Below, in pieces: positions 21,682-33,482 of a DNA stretch of 64,000 bases; position 1 is the first letter of the stretch; every line of letters begins with the position of its first letter. Under the pieces are notes generated by a model that saw only the letters and a program-made list of their open reading frames with translations, did no database searches and was not told where the DNA came from. The DNA is from Trogon surrucura. Taxonomy: Eukaryota; Chordata; Aves; Trogoniformes; Trogonidae. The DNA lies in NCBI GenBank assembly GCA_020746105.1, contig JAJGST010000022.1:1995135-2059134 (forward strand), in the 5' to 3' direction. The translations under genes and the position numbers were made by a program.

Positions 21682-22930
21682 TATCCCCCTTTTTCTTTTC
21701 GGACAACCTACGCTTCTTCCGCTAGCTTGCTTATCATTTTCTTGATTATACTTATCAAACAAGTACACATAACTAAGCCTATAACAATTAAAACTCCAAT
21801 AACCAGAAATTTCTTAAGTAAACTCCTAATCCATCCTGTCAAACCACTCCAATTCAATTTTGAGTGATCTGTTTTGAATGCTCTTGCAATTTTTGAATTT
21901 TCTTATGGATGGATTCTTAGTGATCTTCAAGATCCATAAAACACCTCCCATCAAAGTTCTCGCACCCATCAAAATTATAAGATGTATTTTTCAGTTCTTC
22001 GGACCTCTCAGGCAGCACTTCAGGTGAGATTGTTAACTATAATGAAAAAGAACAGAACAAACACTTCCCACAACAACGAACACCATTAAACACTTCCCAC
22101 AACAACGAACACCATTAAACACATTTCTAACACAGAAAACCATGTTTTGAGATTTAATCAAATCATATCCTTGCTAAAAAATGTGTAGTATTTATCTCAC
22201 TGCCTTGTTATCTTTTACTTACTACTCTGCCTGAGTTCCCAGGACTCACATTCACTGCTCTGCAGGGCAGGAATGTGAGAGATGCCCCTGCATCAATCCC
22301 AGGCCTCTGTATCTCAGTGTAGGTGTGCTGCTTATCGAGCACACAAGGCCAAGCAGTAATCCAGTGAGATGTCTGTGTTTTCTGACACTTCAGGTGCAAG
22401 TTCTTTGAGCGTACCTACAGTTCCCATCACCAATCACCCTAAATCATCCAGACCCGCAGTCGTTGGGGAGACCCTGTTGCAGCGAGGTTTCTGGAGAACC
22501 CTCCTGACAATTGGGAAGTCCTACGCAGTGCGTCCACTCATTGGTGAGGTTTCCGAAGTCGCTGCAAGGGAGGCCAGCATTTATACTATTAAATAAACAA
22601 CCTTACATAACGTTGAATGTGGGAACATCTGGTGTTGTTTGCTCTGTTGAATTCTTCTCACAACTTGGCCAGGGCTGAAGGAAGAATGCAAGGGAGTTTC
22701 CCTATCTATTTTGGTCTTTAATCACACACTTCTAACAAAGCAAAAGGCAGCTAGTTTTCCTGCCTTGCTTTTAGCTAAAGAAAGATCACTCTGCTATTAT
22801 GTAACTTTGATTAGACAGTCTTATACAACCAATATAAGCTTCATTGTTAGTCACACAAAAAGAATACATATTAATACAACAGGTAACATTGAAAACAGTC
22901 ACATTTTCCCATAATTGCTCTGCCATCAGC
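21682..22930 (-). pseudogene. env: E2 env remnant
   Basis: Minus-strand sequence parallels E6 (55433-56525) and the shorter E1 remnant, including the hydrophobic anchor next to the polypurine tract and the upstream Cys-rich part. It has many stops. Bases 22931-23100 are not assignable by eye. Confidence 0.6.
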
Positions 22931-23100
22931 CGTAAGCATCTTCTGCCAGTCCAATCCATGTCGTGATTGGTAATCGGTACTTCAGGGTCCCATCACGTCA
23001 CTGGGCCAAACAGAGGGATTCAACAGGCAGGCCCAGTGCACAGTCGTGTTGCTGCTACACTGTTGAAGTAACAGGATGCTGCACGGATACGTCATACAAA

Positions 23101-23480
23101 ATCATGCGGTTCCCAGGTCCCTTGTCCGTTATTAATAATTACAGGACACGCAATCGAACTGACTGCTTCCCAATCTCCCTCTGTTATAGCGTCTCTGATG
23201 ACACAGCTCCATCGCTGTTGCAAAGGATCCTTTATAGCTCGAGCCTGAAAGTCAGGCTTGAATGAGGGAGCTGATGGTAGTGGGGGAGCTGAGGGTTCAA
23301 TCCATGGTACTATATGGGATAATGGTTGACTCTCTCACAGGCTCTTAGATATGGTTTCTGGTTGTCTCCAAAGTGACGATGAGACTGGTTTAAGGGTTTC
23401 TCCTATTTCTTGCTGTCTAGTTGATAATTCAGCGAGTTTGTTCAGGATCTCTTTCAGAGGTTCATCTTGATCTTCCTTTT
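23101..23480 (-). pseudogene. gag: E2 gag capsid fragment
   Basis: Minus-strand translation matches the E1 Gag stretch from EPLKEILNKL through SSLWRQPE to QRWS and GQGTWEPHD. It is disrupted by substitutions and ends against a T/A-rich tract at 23480-23510. Confidence 0.75.
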
Positions 23481-23510
23481 TTTTTTCTTTTCTATTTTTT
23501 TTTTTTTATT

Positions 23511-23800
23511 AGCTCATGTACTCCTTCAATCACTCTGTTATCACATGGGGAGAGCAGATTTTCCCAGCTCTGTCTCCCATTAACTCCCATGCACATCTTG
23601 TGTACAAGAAGCATCTTATCTGTTCATTCTAACGGACAAGCTCTCAACATGAGCTGTACTTGGCTGGTTAGGGTCTCTTTTCATAATTAGCAAGCAAGAG
23701 TTATGTACTTGTTTAGAAAAGATCTCCAGGATGAAAGTCTTAATTCTGTAATGCAGTGCTGCCGGCACGGCTAGTTGTAAAATGTAAGGTATCTGCAGAT
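23511..23800 (-). mobile_element. LTR 2 U3 fragment embedded in E2 gag
   Basis: It aligns with the U3 side of the solo LTR 2 at 20401-20843 in the same orientation, starting on the minus strand at TGCAGATACC. It separates the matrix and capsid pieces of gag. E5 has the same gag/LTR 2 border. Confidence 0.75.
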
Positions 23801-24123
23801 CCCACCCCCTTTTTTTTTTTTTCCCCCTCCCAAGGTTTCAATCGCCACCATGGCAACTTTCTTTTCTGCTTGCATAAAGTGCGTATTATGTTTTTCCAAA
23901 CCGTTCTTAGTTCTTTCGCTTCTTTTCCTTCTTTTCCTTCCTCTAGAGTATAGCCCCACAAAAGGTCTCCTACTTCATGCCATTCCATTGAACTAAAGAT
24001 TAATGACGGGTCCTTCATTTTCTCCCGCTTCCGAGTCCATGGGGCTAATATGTCTCGCTCCTTCACTTTTTCTCCTCTCTTAGAGAGTATACTAAGGAGG
24101 TGAATTGCCGCGTCAGTTTCCAT
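23801..24123 (-). pseudogene. gag: E2 gag start (matrix region)
   Basis: The frame starts at the ATG at 24123 with METDAA, as in E1, and continues through the Lys/Glu-rich matrix segment. A frameshift occurs near 23960. It stops at the LTR 2 fragment. Confidence 0.78.
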
Positions 24124-24297
24124 CGCGGTCTTACCTTGGCAGGGGCTTGATCAGCTTCACAAGCTCTGGTCTCCGGCACCCATTTGTCCACACCCGGAAC
24201 TCTCCATCCTCCAGTTCTCCGGCTCCCAAATCGGCTCACGTCCGATGCTTCGGAGTCTTCCCACATTTAAGCAATCCGCATGTAAGCATCAATAGGG

Positions 24298-24690
24298 GGT
24301 CCTGTTCGGGCTCCAGATCAAGAGGGTCCTTTCGGAGAACAGGCCAAGTAACGACTATCCCACCAGTATGGCTACAAGTCGTTCTCCCTTTATTGCTCTG
24401 GACAGCTCAATATATACAGTTAAGCAGTGTCCACGCCCCTGCCCCTTAACAGAGTTGGTGAGTTACACGTTTACACGGGCCAGTCTTTCATTGGATAGTG
24501 CCATTCAAATATGCAGGCGGCTCTCACCCCCGCTTCTACTCCCGGCAAGGCTCTTCACGAAACAGCTGCACCTCTTCCTCTCCGTGCCCCAAGGCAGTTT
24601 CAAGGACAGAACCTTTGTTTATGCCTAAGTTCGGTTGTTCAAACCTTTAAAGGGATACCACGCCTCTGCTTCACATGAAATTCCTCTACA
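24298..24690 (-). mobile_element. E2 PBS and 5' LTR
   Basis: PBS on the minus strand at 24315-24298 reads TGGAGCCCGAACAGGACC, a variant of the Lys site. The LTR is 24318-24690. Its plus-strand left end is TCAAGAGGG rather than TGAAGAGGG, a change in the terminal CA dinucleotide. Confidence 0.85.
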
Positions 24691-25563
24691 CACGTGTCTC
24701 TGTAGTTCCAGTCTTTTTATATTTCTGAACGCTATTCCTAACCGGGACCCTGCACCTCAGGGTTCTACCTGATATCATAATGACCATGGCTGTCCCGAAA
24801 TCAGAAATGTGTGGATTGTAGACTGTTGGTGCAGTGCCATGCTCCCCTTGGAATGCCTTGTGAAGTCCACGTGTCCCTACAGTTCCAGGCTCTATGGATC
24901 TCTGAACCCTAACAGTAACCAGGACCCTGCAACTCTGCGTTCAGCCTGATGTCTCTATGGCCATGAGTGTCCCAATATCAGAAAGGTGTGGATGGAGTAC
25001 TGTTGGTGCAGTGACGTGATCCCCTTGGAATGTCTTGTCCAGACCAAGTGTCTCTGCAGCACCAGGCTCTATGGATCTCAGAACCCTAACCCTAACCAGA
25101 GCCTTGAATCCTAGGGTTCATCCTGATGTCGTAATGGCCATGAGTGTCTCAATATCAGAAAGGTGTGGGTGGAGCACTGCTGGTGTAGTGACATGCTCCC
25201 CTTGGAATGCCTTGTCCAGCCCAAATGTCTCTGCAGCTCCAGTCTATACGTATTTCTGAACCCTAATCCTTACCAGGACCCTGCAACTATGCGTTCAGCC
25301 TGATGTCTCTATGGTCGTGAGTGTCCCAATATCAGAAAGGTGTGGTTGGAGCACTCTTGGTGCAGTGCCATCCTCCCCTTGGAATGCAGAGACAAGTGTC
25401 TCTGCAGCTCTAGGTTCTAAGGATCTCCAAACTCTAACCCTAACCAGGACCCTGCACCTCAGGGTTCAGCCTGATATACCTATGGCTATGACTGTCCCAA
25501 AATTCGAAATGTGTGGGTGGAGCACTGTCGGTGCAGTGTCGTGCTCCCCTTGGAATGCTTTTC
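24691..25563 (+). repeat. 177-bp satellite array, five monomers
   Basis: This is the best array in the window. The GTGTCTCTGC word starts at 24694, 24871, 25048, 25225 and 25396, so spacing is 177, 177, 177 and 171 bp. Each unit carries GGAATGCCTTGT, an AACCCTAACC-type motif and GGCCATGAGTGTCCCAATATCA. The last unit is cut by a CR1 fragment. Confidence 0.95.
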
Positions 25564-25836
25564 TTGAACCACATAAGATTTCTCCCTGCTCAGCCCTCCA
25601 GCCTGTCCAAGTCTCTCTGAATGGCAGCACAGCCTTCTGGTGTGTCAATCACTCCTACCAGTTTCGTGTCATCAGCAAACTTGCTGACAACACTCTCTAA
25701 TCCCTTATCCAGGTCACTGATGAATATATTTAAAAGCAATGGTCAGAGCACTGACCCCTGAGGGACCCCACTAGACACAGTCCTCTAACTAGCCTCTGCC
25801 CCACTGACCACAACTCTCTGAGTTCTTCCTTTGAAT
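25564..25836 (-). mobile_element. CR1 internal fragment
   Basis: Minus-strand translation covers the RT segment around GVPQGS and the FADD region. Neither CR1 end is present. Its right edge joins the LTR A tail with CTCTGAGTTCTTCCTTTGAATC, a border seen again at 48085. Confidence 0.85.
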
Positions 25837-25876
25837 CTGAGAGTCACTTGTCCCTCTGTCTTGGCCGGGACATGAC
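25837..25876 (+). mobile_element. LTR A 3' tail
   Basis: Only the last 40 bp remain (GAATCTGAGAGTCACTTGTC through GACATGACA), followed by satellite starting CCATCTATCTCTG. It is the right half of an LTR A copy that was opened by a CR1. Confidence 0.8.
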
Positions 25877-25951
25877 ACCATCTATCTCTGAACACTAACC
25901 CTAAGCAGGACCCTGCACCTCAGCGTTCAGCCTGATGTCTCTATGGTCATG
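25877..25951 (+). repeat. Satellite, part monomer
   Basis: ATCTCTGAACACTAACCC through GATGTCTCTATGGTCATG, ending at the 5' LTR of E4. Confidence 0.85.
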
Positions 25952-26326
25952 TGTAGGGGAATTTCTTGTGGAGCACAGGCGTGGTATCCCTTTAAAGGTT
26001 TGGACAACCCAGCTTAGGCCGAAAAAAAGGCTCTGTCCTGGGAGCTGCCTTGGGGCACGGAGAGGAGGAGGTGCAGCTGTTTTGTGAAAAGCCTTGCCAG
26101 GGGAACAAGGGGGGGCGAGAGCCGCCTGCATAGTTGAATGGCACTATCCAATAAAACGCTGGCGCATGTAAACCTGTAACTGACCAACTCTGTTAAGGGG
26201 CAGGCGCGGGGACACTGCTCAACTGTATATATTGAGCTGTCTGGAGCAATAAAGGGAGAACGACTTGTAGCCATATCAGTGGGATTTGTCGTTGTCTTGA
26301 CCGCCTCTCCAAAGGGTCCCTCTTCA
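25952..26326 (+). mobile_element. E4 5' LTR
   Basis: 375 bp from TGTAGGGGAATTTC to CCCTCTTCA, with AATAAA at about 26248. The PBS follows two bases later. Confidence 0.9.
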
Positions 26327-26328
26327 TC

Positions 26329-26346
26329 TGGCGCCCGAAGAGGCTT
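26329..26346 (+). promoter_or_regulatory. E4 primer binding site, tRNA-Lys type
   Basis: TGGCGCCCGAAGAGGCTT matches the tRNA-Lys3 site for its first 11 bases and then drifts. Confidence 0.75.
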
Positions 26347-26521
26347 AAATGGGGAATTGCTTAAATGCAGATTGCTTGAATACGGAAAGACTCCGAAGCT
26401 CGGACGTGAGCCGATTTGGGAACTGGAGAGCCGGAGGCAGGAGAATTCCAGGTGTGACCAAAAGGGCACCGGAGACCAGAGTTTGAGCAGCCAATCAAGC
26501 CCCTGCCAAGGTAAGACCGCA

Positions 26522-28609
26522 ATGGAAACTGATGCAGCAACTTGCTTCCTTGTTCATATGCTCTCTAAGAGAGGAGAAAAAGTAAAGGAGCGAGATGTAT
26601 TGGCCCTGATCCAATGGGCTCGGAAGCGGGAGAAAATGAACGACCCGTCATTAATATTTAGCTCAACGGAATGGCGTTAAGAGGGAGATCTGTTGTGGGA
26701 CTGTACTTTAGAGGGAGGAAAAGAAGGAAAAGAAGCAAAAGGACTAGGAAAGGTTTGGAAAACCATAATACGCACTCTAGAAATCACGCAAGCAGAAAAG
26801 AACGTTCTTGCGGCAGCGATCGACTCATTGGGGAGCGGGCAGTAAAAGAAAAAGGCAAAGGGGGAAACCCTCCACCTGTCCCGACTGGCGACATTTTTTC
26901 GGCTACAACAGACACGTCCCATGAAGGGAACAGCGGCCCTGGTGTCCTCCTCTCTGAAGGACTTGTTACAGAAAAGTGAAAAAGAGAACATTTCCCTGCC
27001 TACGCCGGTTGTAGCTGAGCCAAACCCGGATGCCGTGCTGCCACTGGACTCGAGAGGCGTGGCCCAGCAGAAAGAGGAGGCACAGGGCGGAGCCGACTGC
27101 TGCCCGAAAATTAATTCTTTGATACCCTCTTCCGACGAGGATTCTGAATCAGAACTGAGTCTTGACAAATCTGTCAGAGGTAATGATCAAGTTATGCAGC
27201 GAATGGAGAGGCCTCGGACCAAGAAAGAGGAAGATCTGAATGAACCTCTGAAAGAGATCCTGAACAAACTCGCTGAATTATCAACTAGACAGCAAGAAAT
27301 GGAAGAAACCCTTAAACCAGTTTCATCGTCACTTTGGAGACAACCAGAAACCATATCTAAGGTCCGGCGAGAGATTCAACCATTATCCCATATAGTACCA
27401 CCGGTTGAACCCTCAGCTCCCCCACTACCATCAGCTCCCTCACTCAAACCTGACTTTCAGGCTCAAACCATAAAGGATCCTTTGCAACAGCGATGGAGCG
27501 GTGTCATCAGGGATGCTATAACAGAGGGAGATTGGGAAGCAGCCAGTTCGATTGCGTGTCCTGTAATTATTAATAACGGACAAGGGACATGGGAACCGCA
27601 TGATTGGAAGATCTTACAGCAAGCGAAACAGACTGTCACCACACATGGCATCCGATCAGAAGCTGCACGAAGTATTATGCATTTCATTTTTACAGCAGAC
27701 GAATTGTGCCCAAATGACTGCACTAATATTGCTTCGTTATTATTAAGTCCGTCACAATATTTACTGTGGGAGAGAGAATGGAAAAGATTGGCTCTGGAAG
27801 AGGCCAACAAACACCGCGAAATTAACGATCCTTTATATGGGCTGCAAGCAGATATGTTGACTGGTAGCGGAAATTATTCCACCACTGCAACCCAACTGAG
27901 GTATCCGACAATCATGCATCAAGTTTCTCAGACTCTGGCTCATCGAGCGCTGTTATCAGTCCCAGAAAAGAAAAAATCACCCCCGTATGCAACGGTACGA
28001 CAAGGGATGACCGAGCCATTTAATCAATTTGTTGATCGATTGTCTGCTGCCATAAAGGATGCTACCGAGTTAACCGAGCCGCTTCAAGACCATTTGTTCC
28101 GCACACTTGCTTTTGAAAATTCCAATTCACGTACTAAAGCCATTTTGACCACCTTACCACAGGGCGTGGGAGTGGATGAAATGTTATTACGAGCATCACC
28201 AGCGAAACAAAGCAGCCAAGCTGCAACCTTTACCGCGGCCATGCAAGGTGCCATGGAAAGGCAAGGACACGTGATCGCAGCCGCTTTTTCCGGAAGAAAA
28301 AACAGGCAACCTGGTTATCTAAAGAAAGAAGCAGCCAATGGGCCAGCAGCGGGATCGTGCTTTCGCTGCAGAGAATCCGGACACTGGAGAAGAACATGCC
28401 AAAAGACTGTATGGTGTCACATATGTATCAGTGACGCCCATGTTACCGTGGCATGCAGGAAGTTGGAAAACTACAAGCGCAGCGCGCAGGGGCCATGCAC
28501 CAAGACACAAATCAGAGCCCAACCTCAACCGAGGCCACAGACGGTTTCCTACAAGGAAACAAACCCACTACCTGGGGAAGCCTCGGCGTGGATGCGGCAA
28601 CCGCAGTAG
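26522..28609 (+). pseudogene. gag: E4 gag, two nonsense codons
   Basis: The frame starts at the ATG at 26522 (METDAA) and reaches 28609 in one phase, 696 codons long. TAA codons occur at 26678 and 26842, both in the matrix region; from there the frame is open to its natural end. Capsid and both CCHC zinc knuckles are present (CFRCRESGHWRRTC, CHICISDAHVTVAC). It parallels E1 Gag nearly throughout and carries a few extra residues (SEKENISLP) near 26977. Confidence 0.88.
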
Positions 28610-29280
28610 AAGTTATGCTGCAAGACAAACAAGTAGCATTAATCCCGACAACTGCATTTGGTCCATTATTTTCAACTGACTCTTTTGTTGGAGGGCTACT
28701 GCTGGGACGGTCATCTACCAGCAAACAAGGAGTTGTAGTATTACCGGGAGTTATTGATGCCGACTATACAGGTCAAATAAAGATTATGGTCTATGCATTA
28801 CAACCACCTGTCACCATTCCAAAAGGAAGCAAGATTGCCCAGATCGTTGCCCTTGAAGCAGCCCATCCACATCAGCCACATCCAAAAGAGGGACAAAAGC
28901 AAAGAGGAGATGAAGGCTTTGGGTCGTCGGGATTTGACGTCTTCTTGACACTAGACATGAATTCCCAGCCACAAAGAAGAGTCACCCTACAACGAGGGGA
29001 AAGTCAAGTTCAGTTAAGACCAATGCTCGACACCGGAGCAGATGTCACCATCATTAATCAAACATACTGGCCACCCACGTGGCCCCTGCAGGCTCCCATG
29101 ACACAAATTGTGGGAGTGGGAGGAATGAAAGCTCCTCAATCCAGTAGAGACCCTGTGACTATAGTTTTTAAGATGGACAACAAGTAGTCTTTTGGCCATA
29201 TGTCATGCAGTTTCCTTCAACTCTTCAAGGCCTGATAGGCAGAGACTTGCTGTCTCAACTCGGAATGGTATTAACCACTG
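28453..29280 (+). pseudogene. pro: E4 dUTPase-protease, frameshifted near its end
   Basis: The -1 frame overlaps gag. dUTPase motifs (GRSS, GVIDADYTGQIKI) and the protease LDTGADVTI site are intact. Near 29168 it has one G fewer than E1, which shifts the frame and stops it at 29187. The closing segment with LIGRDLL continues in another frame to about 29280. Confidence 0.85.
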
Positions 29281-29293
29281 ATCAACATTTATC

Positions 29294-29887
29294 ATGACGA
29301 CCACTGCTGAGCAGCTGCCCATACAAAAGATTACCTGGGTGACCGATACACCCGCATGGGTGGAGCAGTGGCTGATGACTAAAGACAGGTTGCGAATAGC
29401 AGAACAACTTATGGAAGAACAACTTGAGGTTGGCCACATCAAATCATCTGTAGGTCCATGGAACACCCCCATTTTCGTAATACCGAAAAAATCAGGAAAG
29501 TGGCGACTGTTACATGACTTGCGAAGAGTCAATGATCAAATGCAAGCTATGGGAGCACTTCAACCTGGATTACCGACACCCACCGTGATCCCATAACAGT
29601 GGCACATCGTAGTAATAGGCTTAAAAGACTGCCTTTTTAGTATTTCCTTGCATCCAGAAGATACACAATGATATGCCTTCACTATACCCTCTATCAAGAG
29701 GGCAGCGCCGACTCAAAGTTTTCAATGGGTTGTTTTGCCACAAGGGATGAAAAACTCTCCCACCATGTGTCAGTTGTATGTCGATTGGGCCTTGCGTGCG
29801 ATTCATCAAAAGTTTGCCTCAGCACTTATTTATCATTAAATGGATGATATTTTGCTTGCAACGAAACCACCTTTGAGTGACGCCGAC
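29294..29887 (+). pseudogene. pol: E4 RT, first part
   Basis: Opens with TTAEQLPIQK and shows VIPKKSGKWRLLHDLR and, further on, LPQGMKNSPT. Stops at 29594-29596 and near 29669 interrupt it. The catalytic box reads stop-Met-Asp-Asp at about 29838, because the Tyr codon has become TAA. It breaks at CCGAC (29883-29887) where LTR F inserted. Confidence 0.85.
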
Positions 29888-31074
29888 TGTCGTGGGTTGA
29901 CCCTGGCTGACCGCCAGGTACCCACATGGTCGCTCTCTCACTCCCCCTTCACTGCTGAACAGGGGGAGAAAATATTTCCAAGGGTTCAGGGTTTGAGATA
30001 AGGACAAGGAGATCACTCTCATTTACCGTCCTGGGCAAAACCAGACTCAGTTTTAGGGAAATTAGGTACATTTATTAAGAGAACTAATCAGAGAGGAGTA
30101 GTGAGAAGTGAGAAAGAGCAAACAGATCTTAACAAACAGAACACCTTCCCCCCATCTCTCCCTTCTTCCCGTGCTTAACATCAATCCCGGTTTCTCAACC
30201 TCCTCCTCCCGAGCGGCGCAGGGGGACAGGGAATGGGGGTTGCGGTCAGTTCATCCCATGTTGGTTCCACCGCTTCTTCACTCTGGGGGAGGACTCTTCA
30301 CTCTTCCCCAGGGCCATTGTGGGGTCCCTCTCACAGGAGACAAGCTTCACGCTCTCTTCTCCGCGTGAGTCGTCCCACGAAGGGCAATTCATCACAAACT
30401 GCCCAACGGGAGACACCTCACAAGGGGCAGCCCACCCCTCGTGAGTCTGAGGTGCAGTCCTTCAGGGGAAACTGCTCCAGCGTGAGCCACCCACAACGTC
30501 CCAAAAGTCCCGCCGGCAAACCTGCTCCAGCGTGGGCATTCCCTCTTCCACGGGCTACAGGTTCCGGCAGCGACTTGCTCTGATGCGGGCTTCCCACGGG
30601 CTACAGTCCCCTTTCAGGCATCCACCCACACGGCGTGGAATCCTCGGTGGACATCTACGCGGTGATCCTCACGGTGGACTTCTGCACCTCGCCCATGGGC
30701 TGCAGGGGGACAACCCGCTTCACCATGGTCTTCACCACGGACCCGGGGGATTCCTTCTGCTCCGGTGCCTGGAGCTCATCCTCCCCCCCCCTCCTTCTTC
30801 ACTGACCTTGGTGTCTGTACAGATTCTCACTCCTCCATCTCTGTGCCAGCTGTTAAGGCGCAGTTCTTTTTCCCATTCTTAAATATGTTTTTCACAGAGG
30901 CGTTCCTCTGCTATCACCTTACTGATAGGCTCAGCCTTGGCCAGCGGCGGGTCCCTCTTTGTAGCCGGCTGTCATTGGCTCTATCAATCTTGGGGAGCTT
31001 CTAGCAGCTTCTTGCAGAAGCCACCCTGCAGTTCCCCCCCCGCCGCCGAAATCCGGCCAGGCCATACCAAAACA
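29888..31074 (-). mobile_element. Solo LTR, family F (copy F1), inside RT
   Basis: 1187 bp. In plus view it starts TGTCGTGGGTTGACCCTGG and ends ACCAAAACA; AATAAA lies on the minus strand near 30070. Flanks CCGAC and CCAAC (31075-31079) form a 5-bp duplication with one change. A near-identical second copy is at 57917-59098. Antisense open stretches inside it are chance. Confidence 0.88.
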
Positions 31075-32162
31075 CCAACTTAGCCTGACTCACTGCTCAA
31101 TTGAGTCAGCAAGGTCTTGTGGTGGCCCCAGAAAAGGTACAACAAACTGCACCCTGGAAATATTTGGGTTGGCTAATATCAGACGCACAGATAAGGCTGC
31201 AGAAGATCCCATTACATGCAAACATTCAGACATTACATGACACTCAAAAATTGTTGGGAGATTTGTAATGGGTGCGAAACATTGTTGGAATCACCAACGA
31301 CGACCTACTTCCATTTTTACCGTGGCTGCAAGGCACAGAAGTTAACAGTCCCCGTTCTTGCTCAGCAGAACAAACAAAAGCGCTTGAACAAGTAACTGCT
31401 AAATTACAAACAGGATGGAGCGCACGCCGTCTTGAGGATCGCCCCCGTCATTGCTTATCATCAATACAGATTCCAACCCTCTTGCCATTGTGCTTCAATG
31501 GCAAAAGACAAAGGGGGAAGAATCCCCTGGAGAGTCAGCAAGAATAGTAGAATGGGTATTCTTACCGGTGCAACCTAAATTTCACCTAATGAGAAGAACA
31601 GAAGGCATCGCCAAGTTGATCCAAAAAAGACCGATCTCGAATAATGGAAATAGATGGGTTGGAGCCGGTAGACATTAGTATTCCCGTTAGAAATGAAGAC
31701 TTGGAATGGCAACTGCGGCACTCCATTGAAATCCAGGAAGCATTGCTGGGCTACTCTGGTCTGGTTCACAACAAGCATCCTAAGGGCCCACTATGGCAAG
31801 TAATTGAGCAACACAAATGGCTAGAAAAACCCCTGTGCTCAAAGCAACCAGTAGATGGAAGGACGGTCTTCACAGACGCAGGACGGAAGGCGAGAAGCGC
31901 AGCATGTGTATGGCAACAACAGGGAGCATGGAAGCAACATACAATCCAGGGTGACGTTGCAGATAGCTTACAACTACTCAAACTGAAAGCCATATGTTGG
32001 GCTTTCCAGAATTGGAGCAAAAAGCCTCTCAATGTGGTTTCTGATTCCTTATATGTTGTTGGGGTTGTACAAGGAATTGAAGACTCACTTCTGCAGAAAA
32101 CGCAGAACCAGCGTCTGGGGGAATTGTTTGTGCAGTTGCGTCACACTCTGAGACAGCGGTGA
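31075..32162 (+). pseudogene. pol: E4 RT thumb/connection and RNase H
   Basis: RT resumes after LTR F. The thumb and connection region is followed by RNase H with VFTDAGRK, a LLKLKAICW stretch where family members have Glu, and VSDSLYVV. The open stretch 31644-32162 ends in TGA. Several frame changes lie before it. Confidence 0.8.
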
Positions 32163-32174
32163 CATCCGTATTGT

Positions 32175-33134
32175 ATGATACACATACAAAGTCACCAATG
32201 GGAGAACAGCCTTGGGGAAGGCAATGCCCGAGCAGATGAGGCTGTTAGTTGTGCCGTATATGTTCTGCCACAAAATGCCTTTGAGAAAGTAAGAAGTAGC
32301 CATGAAATGTTTCACCAAAATGCAAAAGCATTGCATCGTCAGTTCCACATAACCCTAACGGACACAAAGGGAATTGTTCGCCCCTGCCCTCCGTGTAGTC
32401 ATCATGGCGCGGGACTCGGGTTAGGGACAAACCCAAAGGGCCTAAAGGCCTTAGAGATTTGGCAGATGGATGTGACCTATGTTCCTGAATTTGGGAGACT
32501 AAAATATGTTCATGTAACTATAGATACGTATTCGAAGTTCGTATGGGCCATGGCACAACCAGGAGAAAAGGTGCTCCATGTAGAAAGACACCTGTCTGTA
32601 TATTTCGCAATTATGGGAGTGCCTACAGAAATTAAAATGGACAATGGCCCTGCGTACGTTGGCCAAAGAGTAGCTAGGTTTATGCAGAAATGGGGAGTGA
32701 GACACACCACGGGAATTCCACACTCTCCAACAGGACAGGCTATTGTAGAAAGGGCAAATTGTACGGTTAAAGAATATTTAGCAAAACAAAAGCAGAGTGA
32801 TGACATGGATATCGCAAGCCAATTATCTAGAGTACTCTTTACCCTAAACTTTCTTTCTTTAACAGAAGGTAGAGAGGAGCCTACCGTTGTTATATATCAT
32901 TCCACCATAAAAGAAAGAAGCCCGCAAGCCATCCCAGGGTTGTGTGTATATCATAAAAACATGAGGACCGGAGAATGGGAAGGGCCAAGTCCAGTACTAT
33001 TTAATGGTAGAGGCTATATGTGTGTTTCAACAGGAGCAGGACCAGTGTGGGTGCCGAGCCGATTCATGCGAGCCGTACGTCAACAGCAAATGACCGACAA
33101 CAGTGGCGTAGAGGGCAACTCACCAGATCCTTAG
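32175..33134 (+). pseudogene. pol: E4 integrase, long open stretch
   Basis: About 319 codons, open, in frame after the TGA. It starts with the end of RNase H (IHIQSHQWENSLGEGNARAD). The integrase zinc module follows (HEMFHQNAKALHRQFH...CPPC), then the three catalytic acidic sites: WQMDVTYV, KMDNGPAYV and HSPTGQAIVERAN. The C-terminal DNA-binding segment is present. It would be part of a Gag-Pro-Pol product and has no start of its own. Confidence 0.85.
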
Positions 33135-33443
33135 TGGAAAAAATTAAAAGAGAACTGAGTTCGTTATATTGGGATCCAAGTATCGTTGTTGGAAAAATCC
33201 TCTCTGGGAGGCGTTTTGGAAACCAAACGGTTCACCAGTCTGTGAAGGTAACTAGGAATAGTCTGTGTAGTTATTGTGGCTGTGTGTTGTTGTTAGGGTT
33301 CATGGTAATAACCAGCAAAATGAGCTTTCTTTAGGTAAAAGCAAGGTGGGGGAAACCAGCTGCCTTTTGTTATGTTAGAAGCGTGTGATTAAGGACCAAA
33401 ATAGATAGGGAGACTCCCTTGCATTCTTCCTTCAGCACTGGCC
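33135..33443 (+). pseudogene. E4 start of env or post-pol region, truncated
   Basis: A short open stretch to 33334 overlaps the integrase end and closes with a hydrophobic segment (CVLLLGFMVI). It could be an env leader peptide. It continues with sequence shared by E1 and E6 and stops at satellite. Confidence 0.5.
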
Positions 33444-33482
33444 TTGACCAGCCCAAGTGTCTCTGCAGCTCCAGGCTCTATG
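33442..33482 (+). repeat. Satellite, part monomer
   Basis: CTTGACCAGCCCAAGTGTCT through GGCTCTATG. It ends at CTATG (33478-33482), the LTR A site. Confidence 0.85.

Larger units (their letters stand above)
21308..24690 (-). mobile_element. E2: rearranged class II ERV with both LTRs
   Basis: The left LTR (21308-21681) and right LTR (24318-24690) belong to the E1 family. CACGTG at 21302-21307 is repeated at 24691-24696, a 6-bp duplication inside a satellite monomer. The LTRs differ from each other at many positions, so it is clearly older than E1. Inside, in element order, are PBS, gag start, a piece of LTR 2, a capsid fragment, then env remnants. Pro and pol are essentially gone. Confidence 0.88.
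25952..33443 (+). mobile_element. E4: decayed class II ERV with gag, pro and pol
   Basis: Same family as E1, on the plus strand. It has 5' LTR, PBS, gag, dUTPase-protease, RT, RNase H, integrase and the very start of env. It lacks the rest of env, the polypurine tract and the 3' LTR; the element runs straight into satellite at about 33443. A solo LTR F sits in RT. It serves as the internal reference for what E1 has lost. Confidence 0.9.

Noticed and set aside
24691-25563. CRISPR-like direct repeats
   Set aside because: The repeats are full tandem monomers of 177 bp without distinct spacers, in a vertebrate genome.
30108-31004. Several 80-116 codon open stretches in LTR F1, and 58082-58828 in F2
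   Set aside because: They lie antisense within an LTR, are GC-rich and lack any domain. They recur only because the LTR recurs.
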